This document shows positions 16,736-26,044 of a stretch of 64,000 nucleotides of DNA, in pieces. Position numbers and translations under genes: made by a program. The notes beneath the pieces are model-generated. The model made no database searches, was not told the origin of the DNA, and was given only the letters and a program-made list of their open reading frames with translations. Positions within the stretch are counted from its first letter, which is position 1. Every line of letters begins with the position of its first letter. The stretch lies in assembly GCA_002707155.1 (NCBI GenBank), contig PAME01000019.1, positions 1 through 64,000 on the forward strand, in the 5' to 3' direction. The DNA comes from Crocinitomicaceae bacterium. GTDB lineage: Bacteria; Bacteroidota; Bacteroidia; Flavobacteriales_G; Salibacteraceae.

Positions 16736-17427
16736 AACTTAGTATCATAATTCCTTGTCTAAACGAAGCAGAATTATTACCGGCTTTGTTATCCCGCATT
16801 AAAATAACTAGTACCACGAATTACGAGATTATCGTGGTGGATGCAAATTCAACCGATAAAACTGCAGATATCGCTTTGGAGCACAATGCTTTATTGATTC
16901 AATCCAGTATTGCAAGAAGGTCAATTCAAATGGATATGGGTGCCAAAGTTGCGACAGGAGACGTTTTATTTTTTATCCATGCAGATTCTATTCCTCCCCA
17001 AAATTTTTTAGAGGACATTAAAACGGCCGTTACAACCGGTTATAAATTTGGGTGCTTTAGGTTGAAGTTCATGCCGTCCAATGGATTTCTGAAATTTTTC
17101 GAAATATTTGTTGGAATACCCTGGCTAATATGCAGGGGAGGAGATCAAGGTTTGTTTATTACTGCAAATTTTTATAAAGCTGTAGGCGGGTTTACAACTT
17201 CATTGCACATAATGGAAGATATCGATATAATACGAAAAGGCGTCAGGAAATCTAAATTTGCGATTCTCCAAAGTCGAATGAAAACATCGTCTCGTGATTA
17301 CATCAAATATGGACATTTTAGACTGCAATTTGCCTTTGCTTTAGTGCACCTGGCATATTGGCTTGGAGTGGATTCTGAAAAATTGCGATTAAAATTGAAA
17401 AACTATTTAAAAAATGGAAGAGTATAA
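16732..17427 (+). CDS. TIGR04283-type (arsenosugar biosynthesis) family 2 glycosyltransferase
   Basis: This is a 231-residue GT-A fold enzyme. It begins MKLSIIIPCLNEAELLPALL, followed by IIVVDANSTDKTADIA and the DxD-like HADSIPP. It shows the subfamily segments GCFRLKF, GGDQGLFI and the C-terminal RYxxxG-like DYIKYG. There are no clear membrane segments. It overlaps the upstream DUF2064 gene by 4 bp and the downstream phosphorylase gene by 14 bp, so all three are translationally coupled. The pair probably transfers a sugar to a small acceptor. The arsenosugar assignment rests on family and neighbourhood only. Confidence 0.8.
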   Translation: MKLSIIIPCLNEAELLPALLSRIKITSTTNYEIIVVDANSTDKTADIALEHNALLIQSSIARRSIQMDMGAKVATGDVLFFIHADSIPPQNFLEDIKTAVTTGYKFGCFRLKFMPSNGFLKFFEIFVGIPWLICRGGDQGLFITANFYKAVGGFTTSLHIMEDIDIIRKGVRKSKFAILQSRMKTSSRDYIKYGHFRLQFAFALVHLAYWLGVDSEKLRLKLKNYLKNGRV

Positions 17428-18238
17428 AAAGCTGGAACAGGCAGTTTATTTTCTTAAAAATCAGGGTATTAAATCGCCGGAAATCGGTATTGTATTGGGT
17501 ACAGGTTTAGGGAAATTGACAGATTTAATTGAAATTGAAAAGACAATTGATTATCGTGAAATCCCCAATTTTCCATTAAGCACAGTTGAATTCCATTCTG
17601 GAAAATTGATCTATGGAACGCTAGGAGACAAAAAGGTACTGGCAATGCAAGGTAGGTTTCATATGTATGAAGGTTACTCTGCTAGCGAGGTAGTATTTCC
17701 TATTCGAGTTCTGAAAATGCTTGGCGTAAAATTTATGGTATTGACAAATGCAGCAGGCGGGATAAACTTATCTTATGAAAAAGGGCAGCTAATTTTAATT
17801 GATGATCATATTAATCTTCTGCCGGATAACCCTCTAATTGGACGAAATATTGATAAGCTTGGTGTTCGTTTTCCGGATATGAGTGCCCCATATAGCAATA
17901 GTGGGAATGAACTACTAATGGCAGTAGCAGAAGCATTCGATTATAATCTTCAAAATGGAGTTTACGCAGCAGTTATCGGTCCCAATTTAGAAACTAGGGC
18001 AGAATATAGGTTTTTAAAAACTATTGGAGCAGACTTGGTGGGAATGAGCACAGTTCCTGAAGTAATTGCAGCAAATCACATGAATTTACCTTGCGTTGCA
18101 ATTTCAATTGTTACTGATTTATGCGATCCTGATAATTTGGAGGAAGCTAACATTGGGGACATAATCGCCAATGCAGGCATTGGTGAGAAAATACTTATTA
18201 AACTTATACCCAGCTTCCTTCAGAAATTGAAAGTTTAA
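17414..18238 (+). CDS. punA: Purine-nucleoside phosphorylase, trimeric type
   Basis: This 274-residue enzyme splits purine nucleosides with phosphate to give base and ribose 1-phosphate. Recognisable family blocks are GIVLGTGLGKL, FHSGKLIYG, MQGRFHMYEGY, the phosphate/base site LTNAAGGIN, GPNLETRAEYRF, and GMSTVPEVIAAN. Length is typical for low-molecular-mass trimeric PNPs. Its start overlaps the TIGR04283 glycosyltransferase gene by 14 bp. In arsenosugar biosynthesis an adenine has to be removed from an adenosylated arsenical, so a nucleoside phosphorylase would fit, but purine salvage alone also explains the gene. Its stop overlaps the convergent propeller gene. Confidence 0.9.
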   Translation: MEEYKKLEQAVYFLKNQGIKSPEIGIVLGTGLGKLTDLIEIEKTIDYREIPNFPLSTVEFHSGKLIYGTLGDKKVLAMQGRFHMYEGYSASEVVFPIRVLKMLGVKFMVLTNAAGGINLSYEKGQLILIDDHINLLPDNPLIGRNIDKLGVRFPDMSAPYSNSGNELLMAVAEAFDYNLQNGVYAAVIGPNLETRAEYRFLKTIGADLVGMSTVPEVIAANHMNLPCVAISIVTDLCDPDNLEEANIGDIIANAGIGEKILIKLIPSFLQKLKV

Positions 18239-20832
18239 ACCTTCTCATCTTCCTCTTTTCGCTTTGCTGTACCAATAAGTTTGCCCTTAATTACTTCCTC
18301 AATAGGGAATAGGATGATACCCAGCATTGCGTTCAATCCAACTTTAATGAAGGCAATACTACCAATCTCATCTTCTACGTTATCCTCGACATAATTCACA
18401 CCATACTCAAATACAATAATTATTGCAATGGTAGCCAATATAGTTGCTGTACGCGAACCTCCTGTTTTTCTGCCAAAAAAGATGGCTAGAAAAAGCATTG
18501 CTCCAATTAATACAATTTGAAAAAGGTAGAACCAGTAACTTTCATACCATGGTACCTCTATCTTAAATGGATAAACCGATATAACACTTTCTGTATTGTC
18601 GGAGTTAACAGCTTTGACTTGAAATTGATATTTTTTTGCCTTAAGGTTAGTAAACGGAGCATTTCTGACCTTTGTTTCTTTCCAGTCTTCGTTTTTATGG
18701 CCTATTAACCGATATTCATATTTCAATTTACTCGGCATGTTCAGAGCAATTCCAGTAAAGTTGAATGTTAAGTTATTGTCTTGAGCTAGAAATTCACTAT
18801 TGAAAGGGAAGTCGGTTAATTCATTATTAACTTCCAAATCGTTCAGATATACAATAGGTTTTACATCATTGTGATAATGCACATTAGGATTATACTTAAC
18901 GGCTCCAAGAATAGTCCCAAACCAAATATTTCCATTTTTATCTAAGCAAGTTGAATTTGGATTCACTTGAACTCCTAAAAACCCTTCAGCTTTTCCGTAA
19001 TGCTCAAAAGTTGAATCATAAGTATTGAATTTTTCAATTCCATATGTAGTACCAAACCATATATTATCACTGGTATCAGCAATGATAGAGTAGGGTGTTT
19101 CAGACTTCATACCATGCGTTTTATTGTAATTGTGGAATGTTTTCCCATCATATTTATACAAACCACCGGTATAACAACCTAACCAAATATTTCCTTTTGA
19201 ATCTGGAGCAAGAGATAATACCAGTTGGTGATTTAGCCCGTCTGATTCATCATAGATTCTGAATTTTTCATTTTTATAACTAGAAAGTTTACCGCCCAAT
19301 ACCGCAAACCACATAGTTCCGTCTGTTCCTTTAATTATTTTATAAATATTGTTTCCTCCAAGACCATCTTCCTCAGTAAAAACGGACATTTTATGCGTTT
19401 TTTTATTAATTCTAGCAGCACCGCTTCTTGTTCCTAACCAGATATTTCCCTCGTTATCTTCACAAATGCTATATATGACATCATGGATATGAGCTTCGAT
19501 ATTTATCTTTTCGTATTTACCTCTTAACGTTCGTTTGAATAACATTCCATCTGCAGTTGCCAACCATACAGTACCTAAACTGTCGTAATATACTGCCATT
19601 ACTGGTGCAGCAGAAAGTCCTTTTATATCGTATTTACCAACGCTTAATGAATCATTATTTATATTGTCTGCATTCATTAATTGTGAAACACCTTGGTTCG
19701 TGCCTAACCAAATATTACCTTTATCATCTGGTGTAATAGACCAAATGAAATTGCTGCTAATACCTAAGCTTTCATCGTAGAGTGTAAAGTAATCAGAGAT
19801 ATATTGGTTTAATCCTACATCTGTGCCAATCCAAACGGTTTTTTCGCGATCAACGAAAATGGCTTTGACATCGTAAAAACTTAGCCCTTGAGCAACAGAG
19901 TAATGTCTGAAACGATATTTCCCATCAACTTTTAATCCTTTTATAGCGCCGTGGCTTGAGGTTCCAATCCAAATATTACCATGTGGATCAACCTCTAGCG
20001 AGGTGATATCATTTGCATTTAATTCGGTAGACTCATCTAACACATTCACAGTTACACCAGCATCTCCATTTAAAAAACTTCCAATGCTATTCATATTTAT
20101 GTAATTAGCACCTTTCTTAGTGCCAATCCACATTTCATTTTTATATTCTATAATATCCGAAATTTGATCGTTCGATAAGCCATTACTCGTGTTGAAATGT
20201 TTTGTGGTTGAACTCGTATCTTTAAAAAACGTTTTCAAATCAAGGACAAATATCCCAACATTTTCAGTGCCAATCCACATTCTTTCACTTCCATCTAAAT
20301 GTAAACTAGTTATTAATCTAGACCCATCAATTGATGACGCAAATTCATAGCGTTGTACTTTTTGGGTTTCTGTATCGTAAACAAAAAGTCCTGAGCCCTT
20401 GGTAGAAAATATTATTTTTTTGTTTAAAGTATCTTCAACGAAATCCGTTACTTCTTGGTAGGAGTTGAATCTTTCTATATGAATGCTTTCAAATAATTTA
20501 GTTACTGCATCATACCTTGTAATGCTTCCGCCCCAATGCCCAAAATACACATCACCATTGGATGCTTTAAAAGATGCGGTTACCCATTCTTCAGCTACAG
20601 AATCATTGATACTATAAGCCGTAAATTCAATTCCATTCCAAGAAGCCAATCCCGAAACAGTTCCAACCCATAAATTCCCTTCATTATCTTGAGTAATTGT
20701 GTTTACTTGACTCTGAGGTAGGCCGTGTTCAACCCCATACTGCATAAAATTTACTACCTGTCCAAATAATTGAACAGAAACTAAAGTGAAAATAAGAGCG
20801 AATGCGGCTTGAAGAGTGTTTTTGAGTAGCAT
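18235..20832 (-). CDS. Two-component-regulator-type propeller sensor without kinase domain
   Basis: The 865-residue protein has a signal peptide (LLKNTLQAAFALIFTLVSVQLFG). Reg_prop blades forming two seven-bladed-type propellers run from about 40 to 640, each with N-LWVGT/IWIGT motifs (GNLWVGTVSGLASW, GNIWLGTNQGVSQL, GNIWFGTILGAVKY). A Y_Y_Y domain follows at about 670-745 (YEYRLIGHKNEDWK). This is the periplasmic architecture of hybrid two-component systems. Here the chain ends after two to three membrane helices (WYLFQIVLIGAMLFLAIFFG, ATILATIAIIIVFEYGVNYV) and a short charged tail. There is no histidine kinase, cyclase or HTH domain. No adjacent gene supplies one. Function is unknown. Confidence 0.8.
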   Translation of the reverse strand: MLLKNTLQAAFALIFTLVSVQLFGQVVNFMQYGVEHGLPQSQVNTITQDNEGNLWVGTVSGLASWNGIEFTAYSINDSVAEEWVTASFKASNGDVYFGHWGGSITRYDAVTKLFESIHIERFNSYQEVTDFVEDTLNKKIIFSTKGSGLFVYDTETQKVQRYEFASSIDGSRLITSLHLDGSERMWIGTENVGIFVLDLKTFFKDTSSTTKHFNTSNGLSNDQISDIIEYKNEMWIGTKKGANYINMNSIGSFLNGDAGVTVNVLDESTELNANDITSLEVDPHGNIWIGTSSHGAIKGLKVDGKYRFRHYSVAQGLSFYDVKAIFVDREKTVWIGTDVGLNQYISDYFTLYDESLGISSNFIWSITPDDKGNIWLGTNQGVSQLMNADNINNDSLSVGKYDIKGLSAAPVMAVYYDSLGTVWLATADGMLFKRTLRGKYEKINIEAHIHDVIYSICEDNEGNIWLGTRSGAARINKKTHKMSVFTEEDGLGGNNIYKIIKGTDGTMWFAVLGGKLSSYKNEKFRIYDESDGLNHQLVLSLAPDSKGNIWLGCYTGGLYKYDGKTFHNYNKTHGMKSETPYSIIADTSDNIWFGTTYGIEKFNTYDSTFEHYGKAEGFLGVQVNPNSTCLDKNGNIWFGTILGAVKYNPNVHYHNDVKPIVYLNDLEVNNELTDFPFNSEFLAQDNNLTFNFTGIALNMPSKLKYEYRLIGHKNEDWKETKVRNAPFTNLKAKKYQFQVKAVNSDNTESVISVYPFKIEVPWYESYWFYLFQIVLIGAMLFLAIFFGRKTGGSRTATILATIAIIIVFEYGVNYVEDNVEDEIGSIAFIKVGLNAMLGIILFPIEEVIKGKLIGTAKRKEEDEKV

Positions 20833-20915
20833 TAAATTAACCTAGAATTCAAGCATGTAAAGCTAAAATAAAATTTAAGATGGAGACCTTTCAAGAACCG
20901 TTGGTTTTTTATGTC

Positions 20916-21503
20916 CTAATGGTATTTTTTTTCACCCGCTTTTATCTTAACATTCAATCGATTTTCAACTGGAGGTATTGGGCATGAATATTTTTTATTA
21001 TATGCGCAGTAGGGGTTGTAAGCTAGATTAAAGTCAACTACTATAGCACCATTATCTGGAATATAAAGATTAAGATAACGACCTGATTTATACGTTTCAA
21101 CGCCATTTGTCAAGTCATTGAAGGGAACAAACAAGCTAGAGTCAGTCGAATTTTGAGCTCTGTAAGCTTTTAATGTGAGCAGTGACTTTTCAAGGGTAAA
21201 GGTCACATTTGCAGTATGAATATAAACAGGTTTACGATCTGTGTTTGTTGCGAATTCTACAATACTGCCATTAAATATACTTTCATAATTAGCATTGAAA
21301 ACATAGGTGCTATCTTGATTAAAATAATTCAGACTAATAAAATTTTTTCTTTCTGACTTTTCTATTGGAGAATCTTCAGATAGCATGAATTCTTGCTGTT
21401 CTTTCTGGTGCTTTTGAAATGGAGTAAGGTCCTTTTTTTGATCAGCAGAACAACCACAAATAACAAGGCTAAAACAGATTGCGATATGGATGGAGAGCCT
21501 CAA
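20916..21503 (-). CDS. DUF1684 lipoprotein
   Basis: This 195-residue protein has a lipoprotein signal ending SLVICGC (lipid Cys at 18) and a DUF1684 domain. The diagnostic stretch is FVPFNDLTNGVETYKSGRYL, followed by NLAYNPYCAYNKKYSCPIPP and ENRLNVKIKAGEK. DUF1684 proteins are widespread in Bacteroidota and their activity is unknown to me. The ATG overlaps the stop of the upstream TonB-dependent receptor by 4 bp, so the two are translationally coupled and may work together at the outer membrane. Confidence 0.85.
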   Translation of the reverse strand: MRLSIHIAICFSLVICGCSADQKKDLTPFQKHQKEQQEFMLSEDSPIEKSERKNFISLNYFNQDSTYVFNANYESIFNGSIVEFATNTDRKPVYIHTANVTFTLEKSLLTLKAYRAQNSTDSSLFVPFNDLTNGVETYKSGRYLNLYIPDNGAIVVDFNLAYNPYCAYNKKYSCPIPPVENRLNVKIKAGEKKYH

Positions 21504-24067
21504 AATCTTGCAGCTAATTTAATGTTTAGTCGTCTATTGGTTAGGAAGTTAGGCACACCGTAAATTCTATCACTAATATCTCTTACCCATAAATATGAAA
21601 TGGTATTATTTATTCCAAACATGTTAAACACTTCAACTGAAACCCAAGCCCTATCCATATATCTGAAAATTCCTGCTTTTTTTCTTTCTCTATCTGGTTT
21701 TACGATATCATAGGAAAAGCCAACATCAACTCTGCGGTATGGAGGCATGCGCAATGTGTCTTGGTAGCGATTAAATGAAGGCGGGCCAAATGGCAAACCT
21801 GTGGCAAAAATGAAGTTAAGGTTCACTTTTAAATCCGGAATTTTTGGCACATAATCTTGGAAGAATATCCCAAACCTAAAACGCTGATCGGTTGGACGTG
21901 GAATGAAATCTGGAAAGAATTGTGTGCTGTCTATCGCAGTCTGATCAAATGTATATCCTGGAATAATCAATTCTCCTTCTTGATTATAGCGCTCCCAATA
22001 GGAGTCATTTTTTAAGTTTTCTTCCGTTTTCATAACGCCTAACGTTATCCAGCTATCGATTCCTTTAACAAACTCTCCAAAAACTCGAACATCGACTCCA
22101 CCCGCATATCCTTCAGATGAGTTTTCTGCATAATATCGAATTCTAACATTATCAATCTCGTATGGAATTAGGTCGTTGTATCTTTTGTAATATGCTTCGG
22201 TTGTAATTTTAAATTGTCGATCAAACATTTGAAAGTTATAGTCTGAGCCTACGACGTAATGAATACTTTCTTGCGCGCGAATGTTCGGATTGATTTCCCC
22301 ATCAATGTTTCGCATTTCACGATAGAAGGGGGGTTGGTGGTAATAGCCCCAAGAAAGTCGAAATAACCAGTCTTGTTTCCAATTTGGCTTCAAAGCAATA
22401 GCTGCCCTTGGACTAATTACTGTTTGCTGATTAAAATCCCAATAATTTGCTCTTATTCCAGCAGTAAATGAAAGTTCATTGGAGTCTAAATCAAGGGTCT
22501 TTTTTGCCTGAAAATAGCCCATTAAACGTTGAGAAAAAACATCGTTATTTGACCGAACTGATCGCTTTAAATCAATACGCTCTCGAGGACTTTTTGGTAC
22601 AGGATTTAAAGTGTCACCGTTCAAATAAATCCATTCAATATTATCATTTGATTGAGGCGAAGAATAGCCTGTAGAGTCTTGGAATTCCCACTCTTTTAAT
22701 TCATCTTGAATTTGTTCAATTTGATACCTAACTCCCCAATCTAGTTGAGCAAAATTACCATAGTGCGTTCCTTTATGCTGCAAATTGGCAACGTTTGCTT
22801 CTAAATAGTTACGCGCATGATTTACAAAACCACCAACCCCACGATTGAATTTTACCTCCCCAAAGTTCTCACTGCCTAGATCCCGGTCCAACTCATCTAA
22901 TCTATAGGCACCTTCAATATCAAAGGTTTCGCTTTCAACGGTCCTGAAAATTGAAGAAATAAATCGAAGTTTAGTTTTTTCAGTAGGAGTATACGTTGCA
23001 CTTAATGCAGCGGTTCCAGTGGAGTAGGAGTCAACTTCTTGTCCATCAAAGAAAATACTGAGTTGTAATGCCTCATTTACATTTCCAAAATCTGTTTCAC
23101 GAGATTGAGGTTTAAACAAATATTGATTTTGAGATACATTTAAGAGTAATCCAAATTCCAAAACGGTATTCACTTGATAAGTAAAGTAACCTTGGTAGTC
23201 AATAAATCGAGGTTGATACTCTGCCTGTGTCTGAAGACCCTGCAAAACATATTGATTGGTGCGGTAACGAACTCCATGAATTTGTGTAAACCGATAGTCT
23301 TTACGTGCATCCCCATAATGCGCTGTTGCTCCGAGTAAACTAATTGAAGCTGATCCCTCTGGCTTTGAAGGGCGCTTATATTGAATATCTAATACTGAAG
23401 ACATTTTATCTCCATATTTAGCATCAAATCCTCCTGCTGAGAACAACACTCGGTCGACTAAATCTGGATTTATAAAACTCAAGCCTTCTTGTTGACCAGA
23501 ACGCACTAAAAAAGGGCGATAAACTTCCATATCATTTACGTAAATCAAGTTTTCATCGAAGTTTCCACCTCTAACATTGTATGTGCTACTCAATTCATTG
23601 TTTGATGCAACGCCAGGCATGGTAAACAATACGCTTTCAAAATTACCGGTAGGAGAAGGTAACCGCTCTAACGATTTTGGATCAATTTTAATTAACGTAG
23701 ATGTCCGGTTACGTTCTTCTTCGACTGTAAAAACTTTTATTTCTTTAGCCCTTCTTTCCATTTTTATATCCACCGATTTTTCTTGACCAGGAGAGAGGTT
23801 CATTAAAAACTTTTGAGTTCCAAATCCAATAAATGAAAAAGCAAGAGTTACAGCGCTATCCGCCGGAATAGTGATTCTAAAACTGCCATCGTTTTTTGAG
23901 CTAATTCCTTCGGCAGTTCCAAGAATGGCTATACTAACAGCAGGCATGTCAATGCCATTATTATCAGTGATGCGTCCTTTTACAACCGCGGTTTTTTGAG
24001 CACTAAGGTTGTGCTGAAGGCAAACTACAAAAACAAGTAATAAAAAGAATAAATGCTTAAAGCTCAT
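21500..24067 (-). CDS. TonB-dependent outer membrane receptor with CarboxypepD_reg-like domain
   Basis: The 855-residue receptor has a signal peptide (MSFKHLFFLLLVFVVCLQHNLSAQ) and a CarboxypepD_reg-like beta sandwich at about 27-110 (VKGRITDNNGIDMPAVSIAI). The plug domain is at about 120-230 (YNVRGGNFDENLIYVNDMEVY), and a long beta barrel ends with a terminal aromatic, RRLNIKLAARF. No SusD partner follows, so it is not a Sus-type glycan importer by context. It may import a siderophore or cofactor, or have some other role, and the substrate is unknown. It is coupled to the DUF1684 lipoprotein gene. A promoter element lies 7 bp before the ATG. Confidence 0.9.
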   Translation of the reverse strand: MSFKHLFFLLLVFVVCLQHNLSAQKTAVVKGRITDNNGIDMPAVSIAILGTAEGISSKNDGSFRITIPADSAVTLAFSFIGFGTQKFLMNLSPGQEKSVDIKMERRAKEIKVFTVEEERNRTSTLIKIDPKSLERLPSPTGNFESVLFTMPGVASNNELSSTYNVRGGNFDENLIYVNDMEVYRPFLVRSGQQEGLSFINPDLVDRVLFSAGGFDAKYGDKMSSVLDIQYKRPSKPEGSASISLLGATAHYGDARKDYRFTQIHGVRYRTNQYVLQGLQTQAEYQPRFIDYQGYFTYQVNTVLEFGLLLNVSQNQYLFKPQSRETDFGNVNEALQLSIFFDGQEVDSYSTGTAALSATYTPTEKTKLRFISSIFRTVESETFDIEGAYRLDELDRDLGSENFGEVKFNRGVGGFVNHARNYLEANVANLQHKGTHYGNFAQLDWGVRYQIEQIQDELKEWEFQDSTGYSSPQSNDNIEWIYLNGDTLNPVPKSPRERIDLKRSVRSNNDVFSQRLMGYFQAKKTLDLDSNELSFTAGIRANYWDFNQQTVISPRAAIALKPNWKQDWLFRLSWGYYHQPPFYREMRNIDGEINPNIRAQESIHYVVGSDYNFQMFDRQFKITTEAYYKRYNDLIPYEIDNVRIRYYAENSSEGYAGGVDVRVFGEFVKGIDSWITLGVMKTEENLKNDSYWERYNQEGELIIPGYTFDQTAIDSTQFFPDFIPRPTDQRFRFGIFFQDYVPKIPDLKVNLNFIFATGLPFGPPSFNRYQDTLRMPPYRRVDVGFSYDIVKPDRERKKAGIFRYMDRAWVSVEVFNMFGINNTISYLWVRDISDRIYGVPNFLTNRRLNIKLAARF

Positions 24068-24073
24068 GGGCCA

Positions 24074-24082
24074 GCAAAAGTA
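24074..24082 (-). promoter_or_regulatory. -7 promoter element of the TonB-dependent receptor gene
   Basis: The minus strand reads TACTTTTGC and the ATG follows 7 bp after TTTG, which predicts a leaderless or nearly leaderless mRNA. Confidence 0.45.
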
Positions 24083-24133
24083 GAATTATGCTTGTACAAA
24101 GCTCACGAACGACAAAGTGGTTAAGATATTGCT

Positions 24134-25201
24134 TTAAACCTTAAATAACCAATTGTTTGTATCGTTTTCTCGACCTCTTTTCAGGTTATTGAGGTAACTG
24201 GCCATCTTATTGCTGAATTCACGGCTTTCTATTGAAGGTAATTTATAATCTTTACCACCAATTCCTATTTCAGAAATATGTGCAATAGTAGCAGCTGTTC
24301 CAACACCAAAAGCTTCAGTTAATGTGCCGTTTTTAAGGCCGTTTTTAAGTTCAGCAACCATAACATCGCGTTCCTCAACCTCATATCCCCAATCCCTAGC
24401 AATTGTTAAAATACTATCTCTTGTTATTCCAGGGAGTATTGACGTTGAAGTTTTTGGAGTGATAATCTTTCCATTTAACACGAACATGGCGTTCATTGTT
24501 CCCGACTCTTCAATTCGAGCATGCGTTTTTGCATCAGTCCACAATAATTGATCGTAACCTGCTTCAAAACCTTCTCGCGCTGGTAATAATGATGCTGCGT
24601 AATTTCCACTTGTTTTAGCCGATCCTACTCCTCCTTCCATTGCTCGAGCGTAGTGTGTTTCTACTTTTACTCGTAATGGTTTTGAGTAATAAGCGCCTGA
24701 TGGAGAAAGAATAACCATAAAGCGGTATTTACCTGATGGTTTTACGCCAAGAAACTCTTCAGTTCCAAACATGAACGGACGAATGTAAAGTGAACTTTCT
24801 TCTCCTTTTGGCATCCAATTGCGATCTAAATCGACAAGCGTTTTTATTGCACTAAGAAATATTTCTTCTGGCAATTCAGCCATACAAAGTCTTCTAGCAG
24901 AAGAGTTTAATCGAGCAGAATTAGCTTGAGGTCTAAATATGAGAATCTCTCCGTCGTCGGTAGCATGCGCTTTAAGGCCTTCAAAGATGGATTGTCCATA
25001 ATGTATAAAGCTGGTGGCAGGACTCATTTCTATATTTTGAAATGGTTTGATTTCTAATTTTGTCCATTGTCCGTTTTCGTAATCGGCAACAAACATGTGG
25101 TCGGTAAAGATTTTCCCAAATTGCAATTCTAATCCTTCGGCATTATCCAGTTTAGATGTTGCAACTCGCGTAATTTTTATATCAATTTTTTCACTAATCA
25201 T
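24134..25201 (-). CDS. ilvE: Branched-chain amino acid aminotransferase
   Basis: This 355-residue fold-type IV PLP enzyme transfers the amino group between glutamate and the oxoacids of Val, Leu and Ile. The PLP lysine is K196 in GSAKTSGNYAAS. Other family blocks are FIHYGQSIFEGLKAH, YIRPFMFGTE, EARIEESGTMNAMFV, and TSILPGITRDSIL. Length and motifs match the longer (about 350 aa) class II BCATs. It is cytoplasmic and monocistronic, with a TACTTTTGC promoter 19 bp before the ATG. Confidence 0.93.
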   Translation of the reverse strand: MISEKIDIKITRVATSKLDNAEGLELQFGKIFTDHMFVADYENGQWTKLEIKPFQNIEMSPATSFIHYGQSIFEGLKAHATDDGEILIFRPQANSARLNSSARRLCMAELPEEIFLSAIKTLVDLDRNWMPKGEESSLYIRPFMFGTEEFLGVKPSGKYRFMVILSPSGAYYSKPLRVKVETHYARAMEGGVGSAKTSGNYAASLLPAREGFEAGYDQLLWTDAKTHARIEESGTMNAMFVLNGKIITPKTSTSILPGITRDSILTIARDWGYEVEERDVMVAELKNGLKNGTLTEAFGVGTAATIAHISEIGIGGKDYKLPSIESREFSNKMASYLNNLKRGRENDTNNWLFKV

Positions 25202-25220
25202 CTAGATTATTTTTCAGACT

Positions 25221-25229
25221 GCAAAAGTA
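25221..25229 (-). promoter_or_regulatory. -7 promoter element of ilvE
   Basis: The minus strand reads TACTTTTGC, a good TAnnTTTG match, 20 bp before the ATG. A TTG trinucleotide lies further upstream but at a spacing shorter than usual. Confidence 0.5.
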
Positions 25230-25267
25230 ACACATTTAAAAGCCAAGAAAAAAGCTAAAAAATGACA

Positions 25268-26044
25268 TCAATAACGCTTTAAATCTTCTAAAGGCGCCCA
25301 ACCTTCATTTCCATCAGGTAAACTAATTCTTACCCAATTGTTTAGCTCCTCTAAAACGTTAACTGAAGTACCTTCATGCACTATAAATAAATCAGAGGAA
25401 GACTGCTTTGGTTCCGATTTTACAGAAAGTGAACCGGTAAAAACAATAGCTTGATTTTTTGACTTCACATAATTTAAAGCGCTAAAACCAAGTGTTAAGG
25501 ATAAAATCGTTGCAAGTAAAAAACCCATTGAAAGAAAAAATGACAATTTTTTTAATGAAACATTGGTGGATAGAAGATAAAATCCGATTAGAAGAATGAA
25601 AATACAAAAGGAAATTGTTCCAAAAATGCCCCAGCCATCTATAGTTAGTAGGTTGCGAATAAATGACCATGATTTAGCTAGAATAGGAGTGGGGACATCT
25701 TCAATTCTGTCTGGAATTTGATCTTTAGCCATTTCCAAATTGAAGCTAATGTCCTTATCGAATGGAGCTAACTTCTGTGCTTTTTCTAAGTAGTAAATAC
25801 TTGGAGCGAGCTCATTCACCTTAAAATAAGAATTACCCAAATTATAGAATAAATTGGCTGAAGAAATGTTGGCGTTAACGACTTGAGAATACAGAGTTAT
25901 TGCACTATCATAATTGCCAGCTGTATATTGTTCGTTGCCTTGAATTGCTAAATCGTAATAGTATTTGTGCTCACTTTCAGCCGCTGCAGAGTGTTGAGTG
26001 AAAAATATGGTTAAGAAAAGAAGTAGAACTAGTTGCTTTTTCAT
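25268..26044 (-). CDS. batE: BatE: TPR and SH3-domain membrane protein
   Basis: This 258-residue protein is the last gene of the Bat operon. It has a signal peptide (MKKQLVLLLFLTIFFTQHSAAA) and two to three TPR repeats at about 25-110 (YYDLAIQGNEQYTAGNYDSA, NLFYNLGNSYFKVNELAPSI). Two transmembrane helices follow at about 135-195, then a C-terminal bacterial SH3 domain (SVKSEPKQSSSDLFIVHEGT ... WVRISLPDGNEGWAPLEDL). In Bacteroides the Bat proteins support aerotolerance, and their exact biochemistry is not settled. The start overlaps the batD stop by 4 bp. Confidence 0.88.
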   Translation of the reverse strand: MKKQLVLLLFLTIFFTQHSAAAESEHKYYYDLAIQGNEQYTAGNYDSAITLYSQVVNANISSANLFYNLGNSYFKVNELAPSIYYLEKAQKLAPFDKDISFNLEMAKDQIPDRIEDVPTPILAKSWSFIRNLLTIDGWGIFGTISFCIFILLIGFYLLSTNVSLKKLSFFLSMGFLLATILSLTLGFSALNYVKSKNQAIVFTGSLSVKSEPKQSSSDLFIVHEGTSVNVLEELNNWVRISLPDGNEGWAPLEDLKRY

